Source: a virus. Taken from it: a DNA stretch of 31,525 bases. The stretch lies in IMG/VR virus record IMGVR_UViG_3300031566_003282, positions 1 through 31,525 of that record. One strand, given 5' to 3'. Within the stretch, counting starts at the first letter, position 1. Every line of letters starts with the position of its first letter. Shown one piece after another: positions 7,762 through 16,452 of the stretch. The notes under the pieces were generated by a model. That model saw only the letters and a list, made by a program, of their open reading frames with translations, was not told where the DNA came from and did not search any database. The position numbers and the translations under genes are program-made.

Positions 7762-9741
7762 ATGTCATTAGATGATAATTTAATTAACGGTTATAAGAAA
7801 GTTAATAGTAAAGCAGATTCGTATCAAAAAACCGTAGACGCTAAAAAGAAATCTACCAAGCTGGCTAAGGCAAATGCTCAAAGTAATTTCGATGGTGACC
7901 AAGGTAAAAAATTCTCAAACTTAAATGAGTGGGGTGAAACTGCGGAGGCAAAAATTGCGGCAAAGAAAAAACAATTACAAGATAAAGCAACTAATCAACT
8001 TGATGAATTAGTAAAACTTTTTACTATCACCCGTGATAAAACAACGGATGAAACCGTATCGTCGGGTAATACACTTGGTAGAATAGTTAAAGGTAAAACT
8101 ATAGATACGTTAGTTGACATCTATAATAAAACTATTCTGAATACTCGAAGCAGAATGACTGAAATTTTTATTAAAGAAGTCGTTAAAACGCTTGGTTGTT
8201 CTGAAGAGCAAGAATTTACAGTATCGCCAATTTATATCCGTGTAGAGTCATTAGACCTTTTTAAAATGTTAAAAGAAAACCCAGACGGTGCGGGTAAATT
8301 CATTTACGAAAAATCTACGACTACAAATGGTAATCAACCCTACGCGATGAATAGACAGTTATGGGATAGGTTACAAAATTTAGGTACGTCATTTAATACT
8401 AATTATAGTGCAGACTATATTGGTGCTTCCCGTAACCAAATATTTGATATAGAATATGTAGACCAAGACGACCAAGGAAATTTTGGTAATTTTTATAAAG
8501 TGACCCCAAAGTCGGGTATATCTCAAGTTAAGTCCGTAACACAGTTTCTTTACGATTATTACATGAGTATACAGATGGTTGATGTAGATGAATTAATAGC
8601 CCATATAATAAGTTTATTAATGGGGGCATTTTCCGATATCAGTATTACCAGTGACCAAGCTCAGGAACAATCTAAATTTATGAAAATATTACAAAGAGCC
8701 TTAGGATTGTGTTTTGACAATCAAAAAGAAATTGACGTTTCAGGTATTGCTAAATTATCGGTAATTGATAATATTGATGAAACATTTTTTGAATTCACTA
8801 ATACCGATTTACGGGATATAGAAAACTTAGTGAATAACATTATAAATGGAGTTACCGAATTTACAGATTGTGATAATGTGAAATTACCGATAAATAAGGT
8901 GGGTATTCAAGAAGGTTTATTAGATATTCAGGACCTACCTACAGATTCAGATAAGTTAGCTGGTTTGGTTTCCTTACTGGACGATTTAGCAGATGAAGAA
9001 GCTTGGAAATTATTGTTACCCACATTAGACATAAAGGGTAAGGTTAAATATGATTTCTTAAAAGTAATCCCACTCGCGATTGTTAGAACATTATTAAGTC
9101 CAAAGAATTTATTAGGATTTTTTACGGTAGCAAAAATGTTACAAAATACTATCGTTGACGCCATTGAAAGTTTAGCAGACTTTTTAGCTAACTTTAAAAC
9201 GTTTATTATTGAATTAATTTCTAAGATTGGGGCAATCTTTGTTGAGGAATTATTTAAAGAGATTAAAAAAAATATCGACAAATTAGTTAAACAACTATTA
9301 AAAGAGATACAATTAGAAGTTAAAGATGCTAGAGTAAAAATGATAATTGGTCTTATACGTGGAGCCATTATTTTAACAGAATTTATACAGGATTGGAGAA
9401 GGTGTAAAGGAGTGTTAGATGAACTATTAGATGCGCTTAAATTAGCTGCTCAGTCTCTTGGGTTACCACAGGTCGCATTGGCATTATCCGGACAGTTACC
9501 GGGTATGACACCATCAAGTATGTTAGCAAATGCAATTGAAGGGATGGAAAAAGCCGGATTACCGACAGGTGATTTACCAGATGGTTCACCGAATAGAATG
9601 GTTGAGGCTCAAAAAGTCTCATTTACCGCTATGTTACAAGAAATGCAGGAAAATGGTAAAACTGAAATTTTTATTCCACCATTAGCAATGACTCCAGCTG
9701 GTTTTACAGTACCGGCTAAAGCAGTAGGAAAATCGTATTAA
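7762..9741 (+). CDS. predicted virion structural protein, 659 residues, helix-rich
   Basis: Large protein with no family I can name. The first ~85 residues are rich in Lys, Ala and Gln (coiled-coil-like). The central part (about 140-400) is mixed alpha/beta. Residues about 440-560 are a string of long amphipathic or hydrophobic helices (e.g. LLGFFTVAKMLQNTIVDAI, TFIIELISKIGAIFVEELF). The C-terminus is Pro/Gly-rich and ends IPPLAMTPAGFTVPAKAVG. Such layouts occur in baseplate, tape-measure or injected proteins of contractile-tail phages. It lies directly upstream of a gp5-like spike/hub protein, supporting a tail or baseplate role. The leader AAAGGAACC before the ATG is one of the few with a weak SD-like GGA. 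Confidence 0.6.
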   Translation: MSLDDNLINGYKKVNSKADSYQKTVDAKKKSTKLAKANAQSNFDGDQGKKFSNLNEWGETAEAKIAAKKKQLQDKATNQLDELVKLFTITRDKTTDETVSSGNTLGRIVKGKTIDTLVDIYNKTILNTRSRMTEIFIKEVVKTLGCSEEQEFTVSPIYIRVESLDLFKMLKENPDGAGKFIYEKSTTTNGNQPYAMNRQLWDRLQNLGTSFNTNYSADYIGASRNQIFDIEYVDQDDQGNFGNFYKVTPKSGISQVKSVTQFLYDYYMSIQMVDVDELIAHIISLLMGAFSDISITSDQAQEQSKFMKILQRALGLCFDNQKEIDVSGIAKLSVIDNIDETFFEFTNTDLRDIENLVNNIINGVTEFTDCDNVKLPINKVGIQEGLLDIQDLPTDSDKLAGLVSLLDDLADEEAWKLLLPTLDIKGKVKYDFLKVIPLAIVRTLLSPKNLLGFFTVAKMLQNTIVDAIESLADFLANFKTFIIELISKIGAIFVEELFKEIKKNIDKLVKQLLKEIQLEVKDARVKMIIGLIRGAIILTEFIQDWRRCKGVLDELLDALKLAAQSLGLPQVALALSGQLPGMTPSSMLANAIEGMEKAGLPTGDLPDGSPNRMVEAQKVSFTAMLQEMQENGKTEIFIPPLAMTPAGFTVPAKAVGKSY

Positions 9742-9742
9742 T

Positions 9743-9949
9743 ATGGCACTAAAAGAAGAAAGACTAAAAACAATAATCACTGACTATAAAACTAAAAGTA
9801 ATGGTGAGTTAAAATTTGCGTTAGAAGAATTAAGTGAGGATTATGAAACCACTAAAAATATGATAGTTAAACTAACATATCATTTAGATTCGGTTGAAAA
9901 AATATATACTGATATATTAACAGAATATAAAGATAGAGGTAACAAATAA
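9743..9949 (+). CDS. hypothetical small helical protein, 68 residues
   Basis: Starts one base after the stop of the 659-residue structural gene and ends nine bases before the spike-like gene. The sequence is almost entirely charged amphipathic helix (ERLKTIITDYKTKSNGELKF, then EELSEDYETTKNM and KLTYHLDSVEKIYTDIL), consistent with a short coiled coil. Its position between two baseplate-type genes suggests an assembly chaperone or small structural component, but nothing in the sequence proves a function. No cysteines, signal peptide or membrane segment. Confidence 0.7.
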   Translation: MALKEERLKTIITDYKTKSNGELKFALEELSEDYETTKNMIVKLTYHLDSVEKIYTDILTEYKDRGNK

Positions 9950-9958
9950 TAAACTCAG

Positions 9959-11473
9959 ATGAGTAGAAATAGACAAATCATATATCCAGGACGTTGTGTA
10001 AATAACCAAGACCCATATTTACTTGGTCGTATTCGGGCATACCCTGAAGACCAAAATATTGCAGATAGAATTGCGTCCGTATATAAATTTAATGAAGAAA
10101 CCGATAAATGGTCTAAAAAAGACCCGTTTGTGTTTTTACCCTTACTACCGTATTTTGTTTATAACGTCCCTAAAGTAGATGAGTTAGTTAATATATTTTA
10201 TTCTAACCCTGAATTTAAAACATTAAAAGCTCAGTATTATGTACAGGGTCCATTCTCTAGCCCTACCACAACAAAAAAAGAAAATATAAATTCAGCCAAA
10301 TCATTTTTAGATTCGGGTATTCAAAATATTCCTTACCCTGCACTACTAAATAAAAATGGTGAGTATTTCAACACAAAAAGTGAAGGTGTTTTTCCTAAAC
10401 CTGAAGATGTTGCCATATTAGGTAGGAATAATACAGATATCGTTTTAAAAGACGAAGATGAAACAGTTTTAATTCGTTCAGGAAAACACACTAAATATGA
10501 GAAATTAGAAATCCCATCCGCAAATACAAATAGAGCCTTTTTACAATTAAGTAATTATCAAACTGTCGAACAATATGGACCCGTCCAACAACAAATTCGG
10601 TTAATTCAAGAAGATAAGAATATTACAAAATTAATTGAATATGAAATCTTTAATCCTGAAAATCAATTTAGTGCATTTACTGGTCAAGTTATACTATACA
10701 ATATAAAACCTGACGCATCGGGTAGTACGATGGCATCATTTGTTACTGCACGTTCTAATTTAGAAAAATTTAAAAGTATTCAGAAAATCCAACAGTTTAC
10801 CTCAAAAACGTTACCTGAAGTTACAAAGATTATCAATAATTTTTTAAAGTCAGTTAAGAAGGGAGTGTTTGAAGATGGTTCACGAATAGTTAACCAATTT
10901 CCATTTTATTATAGAGCCAATATTGAAAATTTAGAACAGGTAACTAATTTTACCGGTAATACTAATATTAACACATACGAAACGTTAGTTAAATTATTTA
11001 GTGGGGTTAAGGTATCAGACTTTAATCCAACGATTTTAGGTAATGGTTTAATATATGATAAAACCGGTAAAACTTCGGTTCCCACAAAACCTAAAATGGA
11101 GTATTACACCCCTAAAACTTATACTAATCAACCACTAAGTGTTAATATTATGGGTGCCCAACAACTGTATTTCTTATCTCACGATAGTAGTAATCCGGCA
11201 AAGGCTAAAGTTAATTTAGAGAATACCATATACGGTATTGACCAAACAAGATTATCGAGTGATATACAACCTAAGACATCTTCTATGGTTAGAGGTGAAG
11301 AGTTAATAACATTGGTCGAGTTGATTGTTAGATATCTTGCAACTCACGTCCACCCCTATCCGGGTCTACCTCCTGTTTCAGTTTCATCTGATGGGACAAG
11401 GGTTGACGATTTATTAAAAGAATTATTAGAAGCTGGCAATAAAATTTTAAATAAGAATATTCGCATTAACTAA
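9959..11473 (+). CDS. baseplate hub/spike protein, gp5-like
   Basis: A 504-residue predicted virion protein. The N-terminus, GRCVNNQDPYLLGRIRAYPED (about 12-32), resembles the OB-fold opening of T4 gp5/VgrG-type hub proteins, which normally reads 'DPL..GRV+V'. The following FLPLLPYFVYNVPKVDELVNIF (about 59-80) fits the second half of that fold. Residues about 145-180 (VAILGRNNTDIVLKDEDETVLIRSG) look like short beta repeats. The C-terminus contains THVHPYPG (462-469), a motif frequent near the end of spike and hub proteins and able to bind metal through its two histidines. I see no lysozyme domain as found in T4 gp5. Category confidence is moderate; subunit identity is an inference. Confidence 0.58.
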   Translation: MSRNRQIIYPGRCVNNQDPYLLGRIRAYPEDQNIADRIASVYKFNEETDKWSKKDPFVFLPLLPYFVYNVPKVDELVNIFYSNPEFKTLKAQYYVQGPFSSPTTTKKENINSAKSFLDSGIQNIPYPALLNKNGEYFNTKSEGVFPKPEDVAILGRNNTDIVLKDEDETVLIRSGKHTKYEKLEIPSANTNRAFLQLSNYQTVEQYGPVQQQIRLIQEDKNITKLIEYEIFNPENQFSAFTGQVILYNIKPDASGSTMASFVTARSNLEKFKSIQKIQQFTSKTLPEVTKIINNFLKSVKKGVFEDGSRIVNQFPFYYRANIENLEQVTNFTGNTNINTYETLVKLFSGVKVSDFNPTILGNGLIYDKTGKTSVPTKPKMEYYTPKTYTNQPLSVNIMGAQQLYFLSHDSSNPAKAKVNLENTIYGIDQTRLSSDIQPKTSSMVRGEELITLVELIVRYLATHVHPYPGLPPVSVSSDGTRVDDLLKELLEAGNKILNKNIRIN

Positions 11474-11474
11474 G

Positions 11475-11482
11475 TATTTATA
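11475..11482 (+). promoter_or_regulatory. TATTTATA box, candidate phage late promoter
   Basis: TATTTATA followed by GTAAAAAC, ending 13 bases before the ATG at 11496 in the 22-base gap after the spike-like gene. This is the usual spacing of the box in this window. Confidence 0.45.
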
Positions 11483-11495
11483 GTAAAAACGAATA

Positions 11496-12995
11496 ATGTC
11501 TATTTATAAGTCTTACTTTAAAAGGAACGATACCTTAATTTATAATTCATATACCAATACAGGTAGAAATCCTGTCGTTGAATTGTTTTTTGGTAGGGTG
11601 GATAACCTTATCAGTCCAAAGGGTTATAGTCGATTTATATTTGATTTAAACTTAGATAAGTTAGAATCTAAAATATCTAATGGTACTATTGCTACGGGTT
11701 GTAGTAGTAATATGACTCACGTTCTTAAGATGACTAATACATCGTCATTTGACGAAGAACTATTAAATACCACTTGGTCAAACGGTAGAAGAAGAGCAAC
11801 TTCTTTTGATTTGGTATTATTCCGTATTCCTAAAGTTTCTGGTACTACTGGTGACCAACAATCGTGGGATGAAGGTGTGGGATACGATTATTACGGGAGT
11901 AATAGTATGAATTCATCAACAGCCTCAAGTTATCAAACTCAAATCGAATCCGATAAATCGTTTTCTGATAGACCATCAAACTGGCACCAACGGTCAACAA
12001 TTAAAAATTGGTCATTACCTGGCATATACGACAATACAAATTCAAACGTAATTTCTGGATTAAATTATTCCGGTTTAACCATTGTATCAACTCAACATTT
12101 TGAATTTGGTGATGAAGATATTGAATTTGACATGTCAAATGAAATTAATAGTATTTTAACAGGTGGAACAGTTAATGAAGCGGGTTGGGGGATTGCCTTT
12201 GTACCTCAAGTAGAAAACATAACAGGAATGACTGAGAACTATTCGGTTGGATTCTTTTCACGTCATACTCAAACATTTTATGAGCCTTACCTAGAAACAA
12301 CATATAATGATTTAATACAAGATGACCGTTATACGTTCTATCAGGGGAAAACAAACAAATTGTATCTTTACGCATATATCAATGGGAATCCAATAACTTT
12401 AGATGAAAACCCTGTGGTAGACATTATTGATAGTGCGGATAATGTTATTACCACACTAACTGCATGTACAAGAGATAAAGGTGTTTACGAAATTTCAGTA
12501 CCACCAATTACAGGTGCCACTACGGTTCCGTGTATGTATTATGATAATTGGAAAGAATTGGTGTATGAAGGAGATTCCATTTCACCAATCGAAAACGAAT
12601 TTGTTTTACTTAAAGCCCAAGATTATTTCACTTTAAGTACCAGGACAGAAGAACCAAAAATTTATGGGTTTGATTTTAGTGGTATTAAACAGGATGAGAA
12701 AATTTTAAATACAGATATCAGGAAAGTTAATTTAACTATTAAAAAGGCTTACACTTCAAAAGAAGTGCTTTCACATGTTGAATCATATTATAGAATTTAC
12801 GTTAAAGAGGGTACTACAGAAGTACAAGTACAGGATTGGACACAAGTTAATAAGACTTCAGATGGTTATTACTTTGTGTTTGACACGACGGATAAAATTC
12901 CAAATGAATATTTTGTGGATATGAAAGTTGTTACAGATAGAGAGATTAACACATATAAAAGAGAACTACAATTCCAAATAGTTAATAAAAAATGA
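11496..12995 (+). CDS. predicted virion protein, beta-rich adhesin-like (DNRLRE-like region)
   Basis: A 499-residue beta-rich protein. The N-terminal ~270 residues resemble a DNRLRE-type carbohydrate-binding/adhesin beta-sandwich: it describes an RFIFDLNLDKL strand, later HFEFGDEDIEFDMSNEI and GWGIAFVP, and closes with SVGFFSRHTQTFYEPYLE, the 'F-S-R-E/H ... P.LE' ending of such domains. The rest (about 290-499) appears to consist of Ig-like beta domains with TDxKIPNEYFVDMKV near the end. No membrane segment or signal peptide, as expected for a virion part. It sits downstream of the spike gene and overlaps the next gene by four bases, so a tail-fibre, baseplate or host-adhesion role is likely. 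Confidence 0.5.
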   Translation: MSIYKSYFKRNDTLIYNSYTNTGRNPVVELFFGRVDNLISPKGYSRFIFDLNLDKLESKISNGTIATGCSSNMTHVLKMTNTSSFDEELLNTTWSNGRRRATSFDLVLFRIPKVSGTTGDQQSWDEGVGYDYYGSNSMNSSTASSYQTQIESDKSFSDRPSNWHQRSTIKNWSLPGIYDNTNSNVISGLNYSGLTIVSTQHFEFGDEDIEFDMSNEINSILTGGTVNEAGWGIAFVPQVENITGMTENYSVGFFSRHTQTFYEPYLETTYNDLIQDDRYTFYQGKTNKLYLYAYINGNPITLDENPVVDIIDSADNVITTLTACTRDKGVYEISVPPITGATTVPCMYYDNWKELVYEGDSISPIENEFVLLKAQDYFTLSTRTEEPKIYGFDFSGIKQDEKILNTDIRKVNLTIKKAYTSKEVLSHVESYYRIYVKEGTTEVQVQDWTQVNKTSDGYYFVFDTTDKIPNEYFVDMKVVTDREINTYKRELQFQIVNKK

Positions 12996-13225
12996 GCGTA
13001 ATAAAACTAACAGAAGAACAATTAGAACAAGTCATTCGTAGAGTAATTCAGGAAAAAAAGAAAGACACCACTTTATGTTCACGGGGTATTAACTCTGCAA
13101 AATCTAAATACGACGTATACCCATCAGCATACGCCAATGGTCATGCAGTACAAGTCTGTAAAGGAAAAATCAAAGGTTTAGACGGAATAAAAAAATGTTC
13201 AGGTAAATATTGTTCAGGTAAATAA
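12992..13225 (+). CDS. small Cys-containing phage protein with capsid-targeting-like leader
   Basis: A 77-residue protein starting in the stop of the previous gene (ATGA overlap). The N-terminus IKLTEEQLEQVIRRVIQE (4-21) is an amphipathic helix ending in a VIQE sequence like a prohead-protease site. The remainder has the segment SAKSKYDVYPSAYANGHAVQ (about 35-54), a block I recall from many small proteins of T4-like and marine phages, and four cysteines (one near residue 29, one in VCKGKIKG, two in CSGKYCSGK) that could bind a metal. A similar leader occurs in the gene at 20966-21355. Function unknown; I infer possible packaging in the head. Confidence 0.72.
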   Translation: MSVIKLTEEQLEQVIRRVIQEKKKDTTLCSRGINSAKSKYDVYPSAYANGHAVQVCKGKIKGLDGIKKCSGKYCSGK

Positions 13226-13259
13226 TTCTATATATATTAGCCCTTTAATAAATTCACCA

Positions 13260-13439
13260 ATGATGCAAGTAACCAATCCGACATATGTACTTTCAAAAGA
13301 AGGTAAAGTAATAATGGAAGTCACCGCGACTTCTGTTGAAAGAGCTCAAGACTATTTTTATGATACTATGCCTGAATCATATAGTTTTGGATATGTGGTT
13401 TATCCAAAACCAATCGAGACACCTAAAGGATTAAGTTAA
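13260..13439 (+). CDS. hypothetical protein, 59 residues
   Basis: Small frame beginning ATGATG, 34 bases after the preceding gene, on the same strand. The product (MMQVTNPTYVLSKEGKV at the N-terminus, then MEVTATSVERAQDYF, ending YPKPIETPKGLS) has the composition of a compact alpha/beta protein and no recognisable motif. Either of the two adjacent ATG codons could be the start. Its 3' end overlaps the 3' end of the convergent cupin-like gene by nine bases. It fills what would otherwise be a 205-base gap, and codon use looks like that of its neighbours. Confidence 0.6.
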   Translation: MMQVTNPTYVLSKEGKVIMEVTATSVERAQDYFYDTMPESYSFGYVVYPKPIETPKGLS

Positions 13440-13958
13440 TACGTTAATCACCCATTGGTATCCATGGTTTCCACCATGTAATAACCAATCAATATACTCA
13501 GGGTCTTTACTAGGATTACCTTTATAATTTTCATTAAGAGATATACTCTTAGATTTACTATCAAAGTAAGTTTTTAATTCTTTAATTTCATCTAATGAAA
13601 TCGTCTCATTCATTAGATAGTGAGAAAAGGATTTACGACTGTACATTAACCCCTTTTTGACTTGTTTTTTTACGGCTTTTGGTATTCTAACCTTATGAGA
13701 CTCCTCAATAGTCAAAATAAGGTCACCAGTCCCCTTAATAACTCTATGGTATGTCTCTTTAGGTATGATATATTTTTGTCCCTCTTGCAAGACCTGAGGT
13801 AGTTCATTATCCATCTGTAACATCCAACCGTCACTTGATTCAACAAAAACCTCACGATTTTCGTAATCACGGTGCCAAACCAATTCGTGATTATCCACAT
13901 TTTCAGTGAATACTCTCCTAAATTTATTATTTGTTATGTTTTCTTGACTATATACCAT
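13431..13958 (-). CDS. cupin-like phage protein
   Basis: A 175-residue protein whose first ~105 residues look like a single small cupin barrel: VWHRDYENREVFVESSDGWMLQ, then LPQVLQEGQKYIIPKETYHRVIKG and a closing strand LILTIEES. The His/Asp of WHRD and the His of YHRVIKG are the likely metal ligands. The C-terminal ~65 residues are basic and then helical (SFSHYLMNETISLDEIKEL) and end in HGGNHGYQWVINVLT. I choose the ATG at 13958 because it overlaps the stop of the upstream 664-residue gene by one base (TAATG). Similar cupin-like proteins occur in T4-like phage genomes; substrate and role are unknown. Confidence 0.62.
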   Translation of the reverse strand: MVYSQENITNNKFRRVFTENVDNHELVWHRDYENREVFVESSDGWMLQMDNELPQVLQEGQKYIIPKETYHRVIKGTGDLILTIEESHKVRIPKAVKKQVKKGLMYSRKSFSHYLMNETISLDEIKELKTYFDSKSKSISLNENYKGNPSKDPEYIDWLLHGGNHGYQWVINVLT

Positions 13959-15952
13959 TACCAATATCTACCAGGAACATTATTACCAAAATCTTTATGA
14001 GCCCTACACGCCCAATATCCAGCTTTAGTTCTATCTTTTTTCTTCTCACACTGATGTCTTGCTGCGAATGATGCTCGGGCACCAGGGTCATTCCATTTTG
14101 CCGACATAACGGGTGAACCATAAGACACCTTAATAACCTTACCCGTTGTTGGATTTTTAACATAAACGTACCATTTTTTAGAACCCCCCGTTTTAGGTTT
14201 TCCTAAATCAACATTTTTACCTTTATACTCGGCTTCATTAACATTAAATATTTTTTTAGCTTTATCATTTAAATTAGAAGGTTTGATGAGTTTAGCTGGA
14301 ATTGTTTTTGAGTTAGACCTTAATGCGTTTTGTGCTCTATGATTACCATCAAGTATCCATTTAATTTTATTATTCTCATCTACCATAATTAAAATGGGGT
14401 ATTGATATGACACTTCTACTTGTGATATTCGTTCAATTTCTTCAGGATTATTATCCCAATTTAAAACAATTGTTGCTAGTTTTTTTGTTGGAAAGTTAAT
14501 CACGGGAACGTTATCAATTAAATTCAAAATTTCCTCTAAAGTAATAATATCCTTATTATCTGACCATGAAGTATCGGCCCCTTGTTCATTAACCATTGGG
14601 TAATCTAAAGGTAATCTTTCACCTTTATAATTAAAAAACTTACCTAAATCAGACTCTAATAATTCACTATCGTATTCATTAAGGTAAACACCCTTTTGTT
14701 TCAAGGTTCTTGCTTCATTAATTACGTTAAAATACTTTTCACTACCTGGTCTAAAAACATTTTCACTAATTGGGATATTATTATCAATATGGTATTTCAT
14801 TCCATCTGTGATATTTTCTTTTGTGTTAATAAATGAATTTAAAACGTTTTGAATATTTTCCGTTAAGTTATCTTCCTCCTCAGAATCATTAAAAGATGTG
14901 TTTACATCATTAAAAGACTCCAATTCCTTAGGTGCCAATGGTGGGTCCAATAAAAATCTTTTGTTTACCCATTCTCTTAATTCATTTTCAACAAAAAATT
15001 CAGGTACCGGTGCGTCATCAGGTTTTACAGATGCAATATTTGAAATGTGATATGCAAATTTTAACTTATTTTCATCATTCATTAAATTCATTAAACCGTC
15101 ACTAATAAAAAATATCTTACTGAATGGGTCTGATGGATTAATATCTCCCTCTGCAAAGCTAAAAACTTTCATAATTGCTTTTGACCACCAAGATTTATAT
15201 GACGGAGTTTCCTTTAATGTTGGTGCTAAAATTTTATTAACCGCTCTCATAGCAGAACTAAACATTCCCGCAACGGCAATTTGAGGTATAAACCAAGGGG
15301 TTAATCTTATGAACGCTTTAAAACTACCTTCACCAATATGTTTAGCTAATCTCTTATTCTTGGCTACGTTGACAATACTTTTTAATTGTCCAAAAGTGAT
15401 AGGTCCTTGAGCATTACAGAATTTTTTGGAATCACAAATACTTTTTATAACCTTACTTGATGGATTTACTTGTTTTTCTTCGTCCTCAACAATATTAGGG
15501 GTATTATCTTCACCACACTTATGGCAGGTGTATAAGTCATCTCCCCCATCTTTTATTTTCCAACTCCAACCACAACTATCACAAAGAACCTTATCGTTAA
15601 CAATAGATTCCAATAACGTGTAGGTGGATTCATTAATTGATTCGTTTTTCTTATATGATACCATATTAGGTTTTTGACCTTTTCCCGTTTGTTTGTCTTT
15701 TTTCTCCACTTTTCTTTTTTGTGAACATGCAGACTTCTTTTCAGAATCACTCATCTTACCTGCAACGCCTGATGCACGACATTTTGGGTATCCACCCTTA
15801 CCAGAGTCAGGACGACCACACGGAGGATGACTACCGTCTTTATTTGTACGACAAATATTTACCCACGGACCCTTAGGTTGTTTACTACCCTTTGGTTTTT
15901 TCTTTTTGCCGAACCAAACTGCTAAATCTTCTGATAAAATATATTCACTCAT
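13958..15952 (-). CDS. mosaic protein with zinc ribbon and ParB-like domain
   Basis: A 664-residue protein of several parts. Residues 28-80 hold a basic Cys-containing module (VNICRTNKDGSHPPCGRP, GYPKCRASGVAGK; Cys34, 45, 58, 76). Residues 124-146 are a zinc ribbon (CDSC ... CHKC; Cys124, 127, 143, 146). Residues about 180-340 form a helical region that includes a hydrophobic stretch (PWFIPQIAVAGMFSSAM, 219-235) and ISDGLMNLM. Residues about 485-560 resemble a ParB/sulfiredoxin-like domain with DGNHR (535-539). The C-terminal 65 residues form another Cys/Arg-rich module (ARHQCEKKK, YWACRAHKDFGNNVPGRYW). Several INE/VNE tripeptides lie near the domain boundaries. It starts a minus-strand pair with the cupin-like gene. 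Nuclease, NTPase or DNA-binding activity is plausible from the ParB-like part; overall function unknown. Confidence 0.6.
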   Translation of the reverse strand: MSEYILSEDLAVWFGKKKKPKGSKQPKGPWVNICRTNKDGSHPPCGRPDSGKGGYPKCRASGVAGKMSDSEKKSACSQKRKVEKKDKQTGKGQKPNMVSYKKNESINESTYTLLESIVNDKVLCDSCGWSWKIKDGGDDLYTCHKCGEDNTPNIVEDEEKQVNPSSKVIKSICDSKKFCNAQGPITFGQLKSIVNVAKNKRLAKHIGEGSFKAFIRLTPWFIPQIAVAGMFSSAMRAVNKILAPTLKETPSYKSWWSKAIMKVFSFAEGDINPSDPFSKIFFISDGLMNLMNDENKLKFAYHISNIASVKPDDAPVPEFFVENELREWVNKRFLLDPPLAPKELESFNDVNTSFNDSEEEDNLTENIQNVLNSFINTKENITDGMKYHIDNNIPISENVFRPGSEKYFNVINEARTLKQKGVYLNEYDSELLESDLGKFFNYKGERLPLDYPMVNEQGADTSWSDNKDIITLEEILNLIDNVPVINFPTKKLATIVLNWDNNPEEIERISQVEVSYQYPILIMVDENNKIKWILDGNHRAQNALRSNSKTIPAKLIKPSNLNDKAKKIFNVNEAEYKGKNVDLGKPKTGGSKKWYVYVKNPTTGKVIKVSYGSPVMSAKWNDPGARASFAARHQCEKKKDRTKAGYWACRAHKDFGNNVPGRYW

Positions 15953-15985
15953 TCTTGACTATATTATAGTTTTTACTATATATAT

Positions 15986-15993
15986 TATAAATA
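15986..15993 (-). promoter_or_regulatory. TATTTATA box on minus strand in divergent promoter region
   Basis: In the 77-base divergent gap 15953-16029. Read toward the 664-residue gene it is TATTTATA, with a TATAGTAAAAAC sequence downstream similar to that after the box at 11475, and the ATG 33 bases away. On the plus strand the same bases read TATAAATA, 36 bases before the ATG at 16030, so one site could serve both directions. Confidence 0.4.
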
Positions 15994-16029
15994 TCAACTA
16001 AAAGATAAACTAAAAAGAAATTAGATAAT

Positions 16030-16392
16030 ATGGCAACACCAAAAAAGACAGCGGCTAAAACAACAAAGAAAGCTGAAGTAAAAACTGAAACACCTGTGGA
16101 AGAAACAGTAAACCAAGAAACTCCAAACACTGAGGGTCCTAAACCAATTGGTCAACTTTTTAACACAATAAATTATAATAATAATGAGGATTTAGATTCG
16201 TTCATTAATCAAATGACTCCTGACCAAGGATTATATATCCTAGTTCAAGCCGCTAGAGCTGCACATACAAGGAACGCATTCGGAATGGAAGAAGCTGAGA
16301 CTATTTCTAAAGCAATTAGAATAATCACATCTCCTAAATCACCTGAAGAAAACAAACCTGTAGGTGAACCTGAAATTCACAAAGCTAATTAA
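16030..16392 (+). CDS. hypothetical protein with Lys/Ala/Thr-rich disordered N-terminus
   Basis: A 120-residue protein of unknown family. The first ~40 residues are low-complexity and disordered (MATPKKTAAKTTKKAEVKTE and an acidic/Thr stretch). The core (about 45-105) is helical: DLDSFINQMTPDQGLYILVQ, then AARAAHTRNAFGMEEAETIS. It ends in another disordered tail. The pattern of a basic Lys/Ala/Thr tail plus a small helical domain resembles nucleic-acid-associated or internal virion proteins, but nothing decides this. It forms its own transcription unit: divergent promoter region upstream and a strong intrinsic terminator 20 bases after its stop. Confidence 0.72.
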   Translation: MATPKKTAAKTTKKAEVKTETPVEETVNQETPNTEGPKPIGQLFNTINYNNNEDLDSFINQMTPDQGLYILVQAARAAHTRNAFGMEEAETISKAIRIITSPKSPEENKPVGEPEIHKAN

Positions 16393-16412
16393 TATTAATA
16401 AAATTTAAAATT

Positions 16413-16437
16413 GGAGGTCGTTGACCTCCTTTTTTTT
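16413..16437 (+). terminator. intrinsic terminator after the 120-residue gene
   Basis: A 7-bp perfect stem GGAGGTC / GACCTCC with a three-base loop, followed directly by eight T residues. It lies 20 bases after the stop at 16392 and before the next plus-strand ATG at 16453. Confidence 0.88.
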
Positions 16438-16452
16438 GCTAAAAAACCAATA

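Noticed and set aside
8928-9368. 146-residue minus-strand frame inside the 659-residue structural gene
   Set aside because: Fully embedded in a long plus-strand frame; Leu/Ser/Asn-rich with no recognisable motif, and no minus-strand neighbour nearby.
7762-9741. Tape-measure protein or membrane protein from the hydrophobic helices
   Set aside because: The helices are amphipathic with regular charges rather than true membrane spans, and 659 residues is short for a tape measure of a T4-like tail; left as a generic structural protein.
16411-16452. TTG-initiated extension of the 61-residue gene
   Set aside because: It would be translated through the terminator hairpin at 16413-16437; the ATG at 16453 is a simpler start.
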